This document shows positions 1 through 6,878 of a DNA stretch of 64,000 bases, piece after piece (positions within the stretch are counted from its first letter, which is position 1; every line of letters begins with the position of its first letter). Both the position numbers and the translations under genes were made by a program. Source of the stretch: Pseudomonas borbori (GTDB lineage Bacteria > Pseudomonadota > Gammaproteobacteria > Pseudomonadales > Pseudomonadaceae); the NCBI RefSeq assembly GCF_900115555.1, contig NZ_FOWX01000004.1, forward strand, positions 1 to 64,000, in the 5' to 3' direction. The notes beneath the pieces were generated by a model that was given only the letters and a program-made list of their open reading frames with translations, made no database searches and was not told the origin of the DNA.

Positions 1-342
1 GGCATCGCAAGATGGCGGGATGGGTGAGCAGAAGTCAGCCGAGGCCGTAGTAGCTGCTCGAAACCGGAGCAATGAAGGGCTGAACCTGTCATGAGCGGAT
101 AGTCAGGTGTGCTCTCTGAGCGGGTCGTAGGCACAAGCTCCCTAATACGGAGGCCTGGACATTTAGGAAGTAGGGGCCGGAAGTCCCGAGGGCCTGTCTG
201 GGTGCTTAGATTACGCGGGCGACACATCGAACGAAACCAAGCTCGCTGACGCAGTTGGTCAGTAGGCAGGAACCGCCGTATACGGAACCGTACGTACGGT
301 GGTGTGGGAGGACGGCGGGGGCGACCCCGCCTTCTACCCGAT
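1..342 (+). mobile_element. Group II intron, 3' portion (domains V-VI visible)
   Basis: The right end folds as group II intron domains V and VI. Domain V: ACCGCCGTA (272-280) pairs with TACGGTGGT (295-303), giving a 9-bp lower helix. TACG/CGTA (281-284/289-292) forms the upper helix around a GAAC loop, with a two-base CG bulge at 293-294. Domain VI: GGCGGGG/CCCCGCC is closed by a GCGA tetraloop. Next comes GGGAGGA paired to TTCTACCC with A336 bulged, 7 nt from the putative 3' splice site after GAT (342). The CGC within CCGCC would suit the catalytic triad of class C introns. No maturase domain is visible. A short reading frame at 20-94 could be a maturase N-terminus or domain IV sequence. The left end lies outside the window. 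Confidence 0.85.
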
Positions 343-356
343 CCTGGAGAATGCAC

Positions 357-980
357 ATGAATCTGCCGCCCCTACGCATGCAGCATGGTTTGATCTTCGC
401 TGTCGTCGCCTTGCTGTTCTTCGTCTGGGGCGCCTGGCTGGTGCGTCCGCAGCCAGCGGCGGCGCCGCTACCCTGGCTGGCCGAGTGGCAGGCTGCGGTG
501 CTCGTGCCCCTGGCCGATAACCGCCTGAGCCTGGCCATGTTGCGCACTCAGGTGGAGGGCGAGCTCTGGCTGCAGCCACGCCTGGATGGGGCGCGCCTGC
601 TCTACCGCGCGCACTGGCAGGCGAGTGGCGAGCCCTGGGCGCTGGAAGCCGAACTCGAGCTGGACGAGGCCGAGCGCGCCAGCCTGATGGCTGCGGCCGG
701 CTTGGGCGTGCGCGACGCTGAACAGCCGCTCGGCCAGCAGTTGCTGGCCGATTTGGGCGCCCATGCCATCGTCGGCCTGACCCTCAAACCGCAACAGGCC
801 GTGGCCGCCGAGCGTCTGGCCAGCAGCGTCGGCCAGCCGCGCCTGCGCCTGGAGTTGGCCGCAGGCCAGGCCTGGGTCTATCCCGAGGCGGGGCTGACCG
901 CGCACACCGCAGACGAACAGCTGCTGCTGTTGCAGGTGGTGCCACGCGATGCGCTGGGTGAGCGTCTGAGCACACCGTAG
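357..980 (+). CDS. Conserved hypothetical membrane-anchored protein (PA0377-like)
   Basis: 207 aa with one N-terminal hydrophobic segment (about residues 10-30, LIFAVVALLFFVWGAWLV) and a soluble Leu/Ala/Glu-rich remainder, so probably an inner-membrane-anchored periplasmic protein. I recognise no catalytic motif. Start choice: GGAGA at 346-350 sits about 6 nt before ATG 357, whereas the in-frame ATG at 351 directly abuts it. By position (before mtgA and DUF423) it matches the small hypothetical gene that follows rpoH in Pseudomonas. The group II intron ends only a few bases before the ribosome-binding site, so transcription from upstream would have to pass through the intron. Confidence 0.8.
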   Translation: MNLPPLRMQHGLIFAVVALLFFVWGAWLVRPQPAAAPLPWLAEWQAAVLVPLADNRLSLAMLRTQVEGELWLQPRLDGARLLYRAHWQASGEPWALEAELELDEAERASLMAAAGLGVRDAEQPLGQQLLADLGAHAIVGLTLKPQQAVAAERLASSVGQPRLRLELAAGQAWVYPEAGLTAHTADEQLLLLQVVPRDALGERLSTP

Positions 981-1035
981 CGCAATCCGGGGCCTTGGCG
1001 CTCGTCCCCGGATTACATCCGGGCTTGGGGGTTGT

Positions 1036-1118
1036 GTAGGGTGGATCGGGGCGCGTAGCTGGCGCTTTTTTCATCCACCAGCGCTGTTGGTGGATGGGTG
1101 AAGCGTCATCGACCCTAC
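1036..1118. repeat. Intergenic palindromic repeat, GTAGGGTGGAT family
   Basis: The ends are GTAGGGTGGAT and ATCGACCCTAC in inverted orientation. An inner hairpin is formed by CATCCACCA and TGGTGGATG. Related copies lie at 50059-50150, 58461-58532 and 60845-60920. This copy separates the PA0377-like gene from the convergent mtgA. Confidence 0.75.
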
Positions 1119-1176
1119 GAGGCCGCGGGTCTTGCAATCGGATCTACTGGGCGGCACACGGGGGTTGGGCCGGCTC

Positions 1177-1911
1177 TCAGGCCTTCAGCCAGTGCGGCCA
1201 CCAGTCCGGGCGTGCCGCTTGCAGGCGGCTGAGGTAGTGACTGCCGCCGAGCTGCCACATCTGCTGGCGGATCCAGGCCGCGCGGCGGCTGACATGGTTG
1301 CCCGGGCGACTGGCGCTCCACTGTCGCGGATTCGGCAGCACGGCAGCCAGCAGGCTGGCCTGCTGGCGTGACAGGTAGGGCGCGCCTTTGCCGAAGTGGT
1401 GCTGGGCCGCGGCCTCGGCGCCGAATACGCCGTCGCCCCACTCGGCGCTGTTGAGGTAGACCTCGAGAATCCGCTGCTTGGGCCAGAGCAGCTCGATCAA
1501 GCCGGTGAACCAGACCTCGACACCCTTGCGCAGCCAGCTGCGGCCCGACCAGAGGAACAGGTTCTTCGCCACCTGCTGGCTCAGCGTGCTGGCGCCGCGC
1601 ACCGAGCGGCCCTGCAGGTTGTGGCGCAGTGCCGCACGGATCGCCGGGATATCGAAGCCCCAGTGCTCGGCGAATTTCTGGTCCTCGGCGGCGATCACCG
1701 CGATCTTCAGATTGTCCGGCAGCTCGCTCCAGGGCCGCCAGCTGCGCTGCAGGTCGATTGGCTTGCCGTCTACCCAGGACTCGATCTTGCGTTCGACCAT
1801 CAGGGCCGTGCCGGGTGGCGGCACCCAGCGCAAGACCAGCACCAGCAGGGCCGAACCGGCCATGAGGCAGAGCAGCAATTTGAACATGAGGCGGCGGATG
1901 GAGCGAAACAT
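1177..1911 (-). CDS. mtgA: Monofunctional biosynthetic peptidoglycan transglycosylase
   Basis: 244 aa. It polymerises lipid II into glycan strands at the periplasmic face of the inner membrane. A signal anchor covers residues 8-30. The GT51 domain follows, with the catalytic Glu in AAEDQKFAEHWG (E76), the GASTLSQQVAKNLFL motif (about 106-120) and EVYLNSAEWGDGVFG (about 150-164). Length and single-domain layout match MtgA; there is no transpeptidase domain. I chose MFRSIRRLM as start because upstream in-frame residues lie in the divergent intergenic region and lack a hydrophobic pattern. It is divergent from the DUF423 gene with 67 bp between starts. Confidence 0.95.
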   Translation of the reverse strand: MFRSIRRLMFKLLLCLMAGSALLVLVLRWVPPPGTALMVERKIESWVDGKPIDLQRSWRPWSELPDNLKIAVIAAEDQKFAEHWGFDIPAIRAALRHNLQGRSVRGASTLSQQVAKNLFLWSGRSWLRKGVEVWFTGLIELLWPKQRILEVYLNSAEWGDGVFGAEAAAQHHFGKGAPYLSRQQASLLAAVLPNPRQWSASRPGNHVSRRAAWIRQQMWQLGGSHYLSRLQAARPDWWPHWLKA

Positions 1912-1978
1912 GCGGGCTTGGCCAGGCTGATTTTGCCGGCCATTATAGCGGCCGCAGTTCCCTTGTCTGGAGTGATGC

Positions 1979-2350
1979 ATGGCGCGTCTATGGTTGTTGC
2001 TGTCTGCCCTGACCGGCTTTACCGGTGTCGCCCTCGGCGCCTTCGCTGCCCATGGTTTGAAAAGTCGGCTCGGCCCGGAGCACCTGGCGGTGTTTCAGAC
2101 CGGCAGCCACTACCAGTTGCTCCACGCCCTGGCGCTGTTCGGTGTCGCCCTGCTGGCGCTGCAGGCGCCGGGGCGTCTGGTGAATCTGGCCGGTGGCTGT
2201 TTCGCCCTGGGCATTCTGCTGTTTTCCGGCAGCCTGTATCTGCTGACCCTCAGCGGCATCGCCGGGCTCGGTATCATCACCCCGTTCGGCGGCCTGGCCT
2301 TTCTGGCCGGCTGGTTGTGTCTGGGGCTGGCGGCCTGGCGTTTAACCTGA
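1979..2350 (+). CDS. DUF423 family small membrane protein
   Basis: 123 aa and almost entirely hydrophobic, with about four transmembrane helices. The N-terminal signature GVALGAFAAHGL and the central FQTGSHYQLLHALALF are typical of DUF423 (YgdD-like) inner-membrane proteins of unknown function. GGAG lies 6 nt before ATG 1979. It sits between mtgA and thiS, as in other Pseudomonas. A sigma-70-type promoter for thiS follows it, so thiS is probably transcribed separately. Confidence 0.9.
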   Translation: MARLWLLLSALTGFTGVALGAFAAHGLKSRLGPEHLAVFQTGSHYQLLHALALFGVALLALQAPGRLVNLAGGCFALGILLFSGSLYLLTLSGIAGLGIITPFGGLAFLAGWLCLGLAAWRLT

Positions 2351-2390
2351 CCCTCACGTCAGAATGCTGGACGAATGGCAGCCTTTGGCC

Positions 2391-2419
2391 TTGGTCATCG
2401 CCCGTGATCGGGCTAGAAT
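2391..2419 (+). promoter_or_regulatory. Predicted sigma-70 promoter of thiS-thiG
   Basis: TTGGTC (2391-2396), a 17-bp spacer and TAGAAT (2414-2419) form a good sigma-70 promoter 34 bp upstream of the thiS ATG. I see no thiamin pyrophosphate riboswitch between it and thiS. Confidence 0.7.
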
Positions 2420-2452
2420 GCCCGCCCCCTCCCACGTTGTGACCGCCCCGTT

Positions 2453-2653
2453 ATGCGTATTCAGTTGAACGGTGAATCATTCGAGCTGGCCGATGGCGCC
2501 AGCGTTGCCGACCTGATCGGCCGTCTGGATCTGACTGAACGCCGGGTAGCGGTGGAACTCAACCTGGATATAGTGCCGCGCAGCCAGCATGCCGCCACCG
2601 TGCTTCGCGACGGTGACCGGGTTGAGGTGGTGCACGCCATTGGTGGCGGCTGA
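2453..2653 (+). CDS. thiS: Sulfur carrier protein ThiS
   Basis: 66 aa ubiquitin-like beta-grasp protein ending in Gly-Gly-Gly. The C-terminal Gly is adenylated and then thiocarboxylated to deliver sulfur for the thiazole ring of thiamin. The start MRIQLNGESFEL and the end VVHAIGGG match the family in length and ends. It lies directly upstream of thiG, which uses it as sulfur donor. An inverted-repeat element starts at its stop codon. The ribosome-binding site is weak. Confidence 0.95.
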   Translation: MRIQLNGESFELADGASVADLIGRLDLTERRVAVELNLDIVPRSQHAATVLRDGDRVEVVHAIGGG

Positions 2654-2726
2654 CAGGCCGTTGAAAACTACTGCGCTCGGCTAGGCCATGTCGACATCGG
2701 TCTCGCTACATTTTCAAAGGCCTGTT
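2653..2726. repeat. Inverted repeat between thiS and thiG (GGCCGTTGAAAA family)
   Basis: ACAGGCCGTTGAAAA at the left and TTTTCAAAGGCCTGT at the right form imperfect inverted ends. The element begins at the thiS stop and ends just before the thiG ribosome-binding site. Relatives are at 30199-30456 and 38211-38289. Confidence 0.65.
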
Positions 2727-2752
2727 ATCAGGCGCCCAGTTAGGAGTTTGCA

Positions 2753-3547
2753 ATGAGCCAAGTTCGTAGCGACAAGCCCTTTACCCTGGCCGGGCGGACC
2801 TATCAGTCGCGTCTGCTGGTCGGCACCGGCAAGTACAAGGATCTCGACCAGACCCGTGCGGCCATCGAGGCCTCGGGGGCGGAGATCGTCACGGTCGCCG
2901 TGCGCCGCACCAATATTGGCCAGAATCCGGGCGAGCCGAACCTGCTCGACGTGATCCCGCCTTCGCGCTACACCATCCTGCCCAATACCGCCGGCTGCTA
3001 CGACGCCGACGAGGCCGTGCGCACCTGCCGCCTGGCCCGTGAGCTGCTCGACGGCCACAAGCTGGTCAAGCTGGAAGTGCTGGCCGATCAGAAAACCCTG
3101 TTCCCCAACGTGATCGAAACCCTCAAGGCCGCCGAAGTGCTGGTCAAGGACGGTTTCGACGTGATGGTCTACACCAGCGACGACCCGATCATCGCCCGCC
3201 GACTGGCCGAGATGGGCTGCATCGCGGTGATGCCCCTGGCCGGCCTGATCGGCACGGGCCTCGGCATCTGCAACCCCTACAACCTGCGCATCATCCTCGA
3301 AGAAGCCACCGTACCGGTGCTGGTCGATGCCGGCGTGGGCACCGCGTCCGATGCCACCATCGCCATGGAACTGGGTTGCGAGGCGGTGCTGATGAACAGC
3401 GCCATCGCCCATGCGCAGAACCCGGTGCTGATGGCCGAGGCCATGAAATACGCGATCGAAGCCGGCCGCCTGGCCTACCTGGCCGGGCGCATGCCGAAGA
3501 AACTGTATGCCAGCGCCTCGTCGCCGCTGGACGGCCTGATCCGCTGA
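2753..3547 (+). CDS. thiG: Thiazole synthase
   Basis: 264 aa cytosolic TIM-barrel enzyme. It condenses 1-deoxy-xylulose-5-phosphate, dehydroglycine and the ThiS thiocarboxylate into the thiazole phosphate of thiamin. The Schiff-base lysine is K106 in KLVKLEVL. The phosphate-binding glycine segments [11 protein letters not shown] and [12 protein letters not shown] are intact. Length is normal. TAGGAGT lies 7 nt before ATG 2753. It follows thiS with only the repeat element between them. Confidence 0.97.
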   Translation: MSQVRSDKPFTLAGRTYQSRLLVGTGKYKDLDQTRAAIEASGAEIVTVAVRRTNIGQNPGEPNLLDVIPPSRYTILPNTAGCYDADEAVRTCRLARELLDGHKLVKLEVLADQKTLFPNVIETLKAAEVLVKDGFDVMVYTSDDPIIARRLAEMGCIAVMPLAGLIGTGLGICNPYNLRIILEEATVPVLVDAGVGTASDATIAMELGCEAVLMNSAIAHAQNPVLMAEAMKYAIEAGRLAYLAGRMPKKLYASASSPLDGLIR

Positions 3548-3618
3548 ACCTGTTGCGACTCTGCTGCCAGGAACGAGGCATTGCCTAGTGCCTCGACCTG
3601 AATAACCTGTCGCTTTGC

Positions 3619-3691
3619 GGGGCGGGATTGCGCTTCAGTCGCGATTTTTTCAGCGCTTTCAAGGTCAATCGCGGCTAAAGCCCCTCCCACA
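3619..3691. repeat. REP-like palindrome (CTCCCACA / GCGGCTAAAGCCCC family)
   Basis: The right arm TCGCGGCTAAAGCCCC (3669 onward) continues into TCCCACA. It is imperfectly inverted against GGGCGGGATTGCGCTTCAG (3619 onward) and TCGCGA. It is the same family as the cleaner copy at 63684-63768 and typical of Pseudomonas extragenic palindromes. It lies between thiG and trmB. Confidence 0.75.
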
Positions 3692-3803
3692 CAGGACAGC
3701 CTCCTAAGGTGGGTTGGCCGAAGGCGTAAGCCGCCAGTCGTTCAGCGGGCCAACGATGCGGCTGATCAACACACTCAAGAACCACCGATTTGAAGAGCCA
3801 CCG

Positions 3804-4523
3804 ATGACCGAATCGCAGCAACCCCAGGCAGCGGCCGAAGACAAGCGCCAGCACCGCGCTATCAAGAGTTTCGTGATGCGCGCCGGGCGCATGACCGAAG
3901 GCCAGCAGCGCGGCCTCGACCAGGGCTGGCCGAGGTTCGGCCTGGAACTTGGAGATGGCGCGCAGGACTTCGATGCGCTGTTCGGCCGCAGTGCGCCGCG
4001 CACCTTCGAGATCGGCTTCGGCATGGGCCATTCCCTGCTGGAAATGGCCGCGGCCGCCCCCGAACAGGACTTTATCGGCGTCGAGGTGCACCGGCCGGGT
4101 GTCGGCGCGCTGCTCAACGGCCTGATGACGCAGAACCTCGGCAATGTGCGGGTCTACAGCTGCGATGCCCTGGAAGTGCTGCGCAACTGCGTGGCCGACG
4201 CCAGCCTCGACCGCCTGCTGCTGTTCTTTCCCGACCCCTGGCACAAGTCGCGGCATCACAAGCGCCGAATCGTCCAGCCGGCATTCGCCGAGCTGGTGCG
4301 GCAGAAGCTCAAGGTCGGTGGCGTGCTGCATATGGCCACCGACTGGGAAGCCTACGCCGAATACATGCTGGAAGTGATGAACGTGGCGCCCGGTTACCGC
4401 AACCTGGCTGCCGACGGCCGTTGCGTGGCGCGTCCGGCAGAGCGCCCGGTGACCAAGTTCGAGCGCCGTGGCGAGCGCCTCGGTCATGGTGTCTGGGATC
4501 TGAAGTTCCAGCGCGAGAGCTAG
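3804..4523 (+). CDS. trmB: tRNA (guanine-N7)-methyltransferase
   Basis: 239 aa. It methylates G46 of tRNA variable loops using SAM. The SAM-binding motif is [15 protein letters not shown] (about 68-82). Diagnostic TrmB segments follow: [15 protein letters not shown] (about 149-163), [11 protein letters not shown], and [17 protein letters not shown] at the C-terminus. I take MTESQQPQ as the start because upstream in-frame codons read through the intergenic repeat. The ribosome-binding site is GAAGAG, about 8 nt upstream. It probably forms its own unit after the repeat. Confidence 0.95.
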   Translation: MTESQQPQAAAEDKRQHRAIKSFVMRAGRMTEGQQRGLDQGWPRFGLELGDGAQDFDALFGRSAPRTFEIGFGMGHSLLEMAAAAPEQDFIGVEVHRPGVGALLNGLMTQNLGNVRVYSCDALEVLRNCVADASLDRLLLFFPDPWHKSRHHKRRIVQPAFAELVRQKLKVGGVLHMATDWEAYAEYMLEVMNVAPGYRNLAADGRCVARPAERPVTKFERRGERLGHGVWDLKFQRES

Positions 4524-4705
4524 CAGGATAGAAGTTTCACGCGCCGCAACCGGCTGCACGACAGCCACAGGACGCTTGCACAAGATCGGGACCACCCGGC
4601 GCCAGGACGGCTCCTCACCGCAACACCGAAGCCAAATAACGCCCGACCCCTTGGCGGTCCGGGCACGAAAAAGCAGTGGCGCAGGACGCCAACTGCGCTG
4701 AAAGC

Positions 4706-4875
4706 TTGTGAAAAAACTCTCGCCTACTGCGACCGCCTCCAGGCGTCCGCTGCTGACGTTGCGCTACGCAAAAAACGGGGTCATTTAGCTCGCTAAACTC
4801 CCCCATTTTTTGCGTAGCGCGCCTTGCCGCGAACGCCTGGAGTCGCTCTCGCGACGGCGCTCGATATTTTCACAA
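4706..4875. repeat. 170-bp imperfect palindrome upstream of the DUF1329 gene
   Basis: The left arm TTGTGAAAAAACTCTCG...CTCCAGGCGTCCGC...GCGCTACGCAAAAAACGGGG is matched in inverted orientation by the right arm over about 84 bp, with the centre near TTTAGCTCGCTAAA (4789-4802). The element ends 6 bp before the GAGGAG ribosome-binding site of the next gene. I see no gene or motif in the rest of the gap (4524-4705). Confidence 0.75.
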
Positions 4876-4892
4876 CCTCTGAGGAGTTCGTT

Positions 4893-6236
4893 GTGTTGAG
4901 AGCATGTTCACTTCTGCTGCTGGCCGTCGTTGCGCTGCAGGCGCAGGCCAGGGTCGACAGCACCCAGGCTGCGCGCCTGGACCGGGATCTAACCCCGCTG
5001 GGTGGCGAGCGCGCCGGCAACGCTGCCGGCAGCATTCCGCCTTGGGCGGGCGGCCTGGCCCAGCCGCTGGCCCAATACCGGCCGGGCATGCACCATCCCG
5101 ATCCTTACGCCGGCGATGCGCCCTTGTATCGGCTCGGCAGCCACAACCTCGCCGACTACCAGGCGCAACTGCCGGCGGGCCTGAAGCTGTTGCTGGAAAA
5201 GCATCCAGAGCATTTCCTCGAGGTCTATCCGACCCGGCGCAGCGCCGCGGCGCCGCAACGCATCTATGACGCCACCCGCTTCAATGCGCTGAATGCCGAG
5301 CTGATCTCCGGCGGCAACGGCGTCGCCGGGGTTGCCGCGGGGATTCCCTTCCCGCTGCCGCAAGACGGTCAGCAGGCCATCTGGAACCACATCATGCGCT
5401 ACCGTGGCGAGCAGGTGCGCATGGTCACCAGCCAGGCGGCGGTGCTCGCCAATGGCGACTACAACCTGCTCAAGCTGGAGCGCGACCTGTACTTTCTCTA
5501 CGGCCGTGCCGATGTCCGCCCGCAGGACCTGGACAACACCCTGTTCTACTACAAGTACAAGGTGGTCGCCCCGGCCATGCTGGCGGGCTCGGCGCTGGTG
5601 GTGCAGGAAACCCTCGACCAGGTGCTGGCGATCCGCAAGGTCTGGCGCTACAGCCGCGGCGAACGGCGCGTACGGCGCCTGCCGATGCTGGCCTACGACA
5701 CCCTGCGGCCGGACACCAACGGCCTGGTCACCGCCGACCAGGTCGATGCCTATAACGGTGCGCCGGATCGCTATGAGTGGCAGCTGCTCGGCAAGCAGGA
5801 AATGCTGGTGCCCTACAACAGCTACGCGGTGCATCAGCAGGGCATCCCCTACGAGCAGATCCTGCAGCAAAATACGCTCAATCCCGAGCTGTTGCGCTAT
5901 GAGCTGCACCGCGTCTGGGTGGTCGAGGCCGAGTTGCGCAAGGGCTTCCGCCACCCCTATGGCAAGCGCCGTTTCTACCTGGACGAGGACAGCTGGCAGA
6001 TCCTCGCGGTCGATCTGTACGACAAGAACGGCGTCCTTATCGGCCTGCAGGAAAGCCACCCGATCAGCTACTACGAGGTGCCGATGTTCGGCAGCACCCT
6101 GGAAACCCTCTACGACTTGCAGGGTGGCCGCTACTTCGTCGACGGCCTGGACAACAACGAGCCGATGTACGACTTCAACGCCCGCCTGAGCCCGCGCGAC
6201 TTCAGCCCGCAAGCGCTGCGCCGCGAAGGTAACTGA
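4893..6236 (+). CDS. DUF1329 domain-containing exported protein
   Basis: 447 aa. A Sec signal peptide covers about residues 1-20 (LLLLAVVALQAQA, cleavage after ARA-like sequence), followed by a DUF1329 domain over the whole mature part. Members are predicted periplasmic or outer-membrane-associated beta-rich proteins of unknown function, often near DUF1302 porin-like genes; none is adjacent here. Typical segments are FFYYKYKVVAPAMLAG and KGFRHPYGKRRFYLDEDSWQ. The start is GTG 4893, 6 nt after GAGGAG; an ATG start would require running through the palindrome. A bidirectional terminator follows. Confidence 0.85.
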   Translation: MLRACSLLLLAVVALQAQARVDSTQAARLDRDLTPLGGERAGNAAGSIPPWAGGLAQPLAQYRPGMHHPDPYAGDAPLYRLGSHNLADYQAQLPAGLKLLLEKHPEHFLEVYPTRRSAAAPQRIYDATRFNALNAELISGGNGVAGVAAGIPFPLPQDGQQAIWNHIMRYRGEQVRMVTSQAAVLANGDYNLLKLERDLYFLYGRADVRPQDLDNTLFYYKYKVVAPAMLAGSALVVQETLDQVLAIRKVWRYSRGERRVRRLPMLAYDTLRPDTNGLVTADQVDAYNGAPDRYEWQLLGKQEMLVPYNSYAVHQQGIPYEQILQQNTLNPELLRYELHRVWVVEAELRKGFRHPYGKRRFYLDEDSWQILAVDLYDKNGVLIGLQESHPISYYEVPMFGSTLETLYDLQGGRYFVDGLDNNEPMYDFNARLSPRDFSPQALRREGN

Positions 6237-6252
6237 GGCTTAAGCCAAGCGC

Positions 6253-6280
6253 AAAAAGCCGCCCGGTTGGGCGGCTTTTT
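6253..6280. terminator. Bidirectional rho-independent terminator
   Basis: AAAAAGCCGCCC-GGTT-GGGCGGCTTTTT is a perfect stem flanked by A and T runs. It serves the DUF1329 gene on + and could also end the leftward RidA-BCCT operon on -, whose last stop is about 155 bp away. Confidence 0.9.
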
Positions 6281-6435
6281 GCTGTGCGCGGCGCGGTCCT
6301 CGCTTGTGGCGATTGGGCGCTGGTGCGCGAGGAATAGGGGGCCCTGGGTTGGTGCGGTGGCCGCGACAGGGGGTGAGTGCCAGGCACTCGACGCGCCAGC
6401 CGGTTGTGCCGAGCGAGCGCGTTAGGCCATGCGCA

Positions 6436-6807
6436 TCAGGCGACGGCGTAGACCACCAGCTCCACCAGCATTTCCTCGCGGGCCAGGCCGGCGATGATCA
6501 TGGCCGCGCGGTTGGGGTAAGGCGCGCTGAAGTATTCGGCGTACACCGCGTTGACCGTGGCCAGGTAGCTGCGGTCGGTGACGTAGATCAGCACCTGGGT
6601 CACCGCGTCCATGCCCAGGTTCGCGCATTCCAGGCAGTGCTTGAGGTTGTCCAGGGTCTGCCGGGTCTGCGCCTCGATGCCGCCGGGCACCACCTGGCCC
6701 TGGGCGTCGATGGGGATCTGCGCGGTGTACAGGGTGCCGTTGCCGATCACCGCCCACTCCAGCGGGGCCTTGGACGGGAACAATTGGGTTTTAACGGCCT
6801 GCTGCAT
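6436..6807 (-). CDS. RidA family protein (enamine/imine deaminase-like)
   Basis: 123 aa, the standard RidA/YjgF length. RidA proteins hydrolyse reactive enamine/imine intermediates; some relatives are pathway-specific deaminases such as 2-aminomuconate deaminase. The substrate-carboxylate Arg is kept in PYPNRAAM (about residue 100) and the conserved Glu in MLVELVVYA near the C-terminus, so it is probably active. TAGGAGC precedes the ATG by about 6 nt. It is the last gene of the leftward ALDH-dipeptidase-BCCT-RidA run. The terminator-like hairpin between BCCT and this gene suggests reduced or conditional expression. The substrate is unknown. Confidence 0.9.
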   Translation of the reverse strand: MQQAVKTQLFPSKAPLEWAVIGNGTLYTAQIPIDAQGQVVPGGIEAQTRQTLDNLKHCLECANLGMDAVTQVLIYVTDRSYLATVNAVYAEYFSAPYPNRAAMIIAGLAREEMLVELVVYAVA

Positions 6808-6832
6808 GGCGTGCTCCTATTTGCTGGGGAAT

Positions 6833-6867
6833 AAAAAAGAGGGAGGCGGCGGCTGCCGCGCTCCCTC
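6833..6867 (-). terminator. Intra-operon terminator/attenuator between BCCT and RidA genes
   Basis: On the minus strand GAGGGAGCGCGGCAG pairs with CTGCCGCC...CTCCCTC and is followed by CTTTTTTATT. It lies 12 nt after the BCCT stop and before the RidA ribosome-binding site, so RidA expression may depend on partial read-through. Confidence 0.75.
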
Positions 6868-6878
6868 AAAGGTGGGGG

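Noticed and set aside
2420..2452. Thiamin pyrophosphate riboswitch before thiS
   Set aside because: The interval between promoter and start is about 30 nt and lacks the CTGAGA and ACCTGA-type core.
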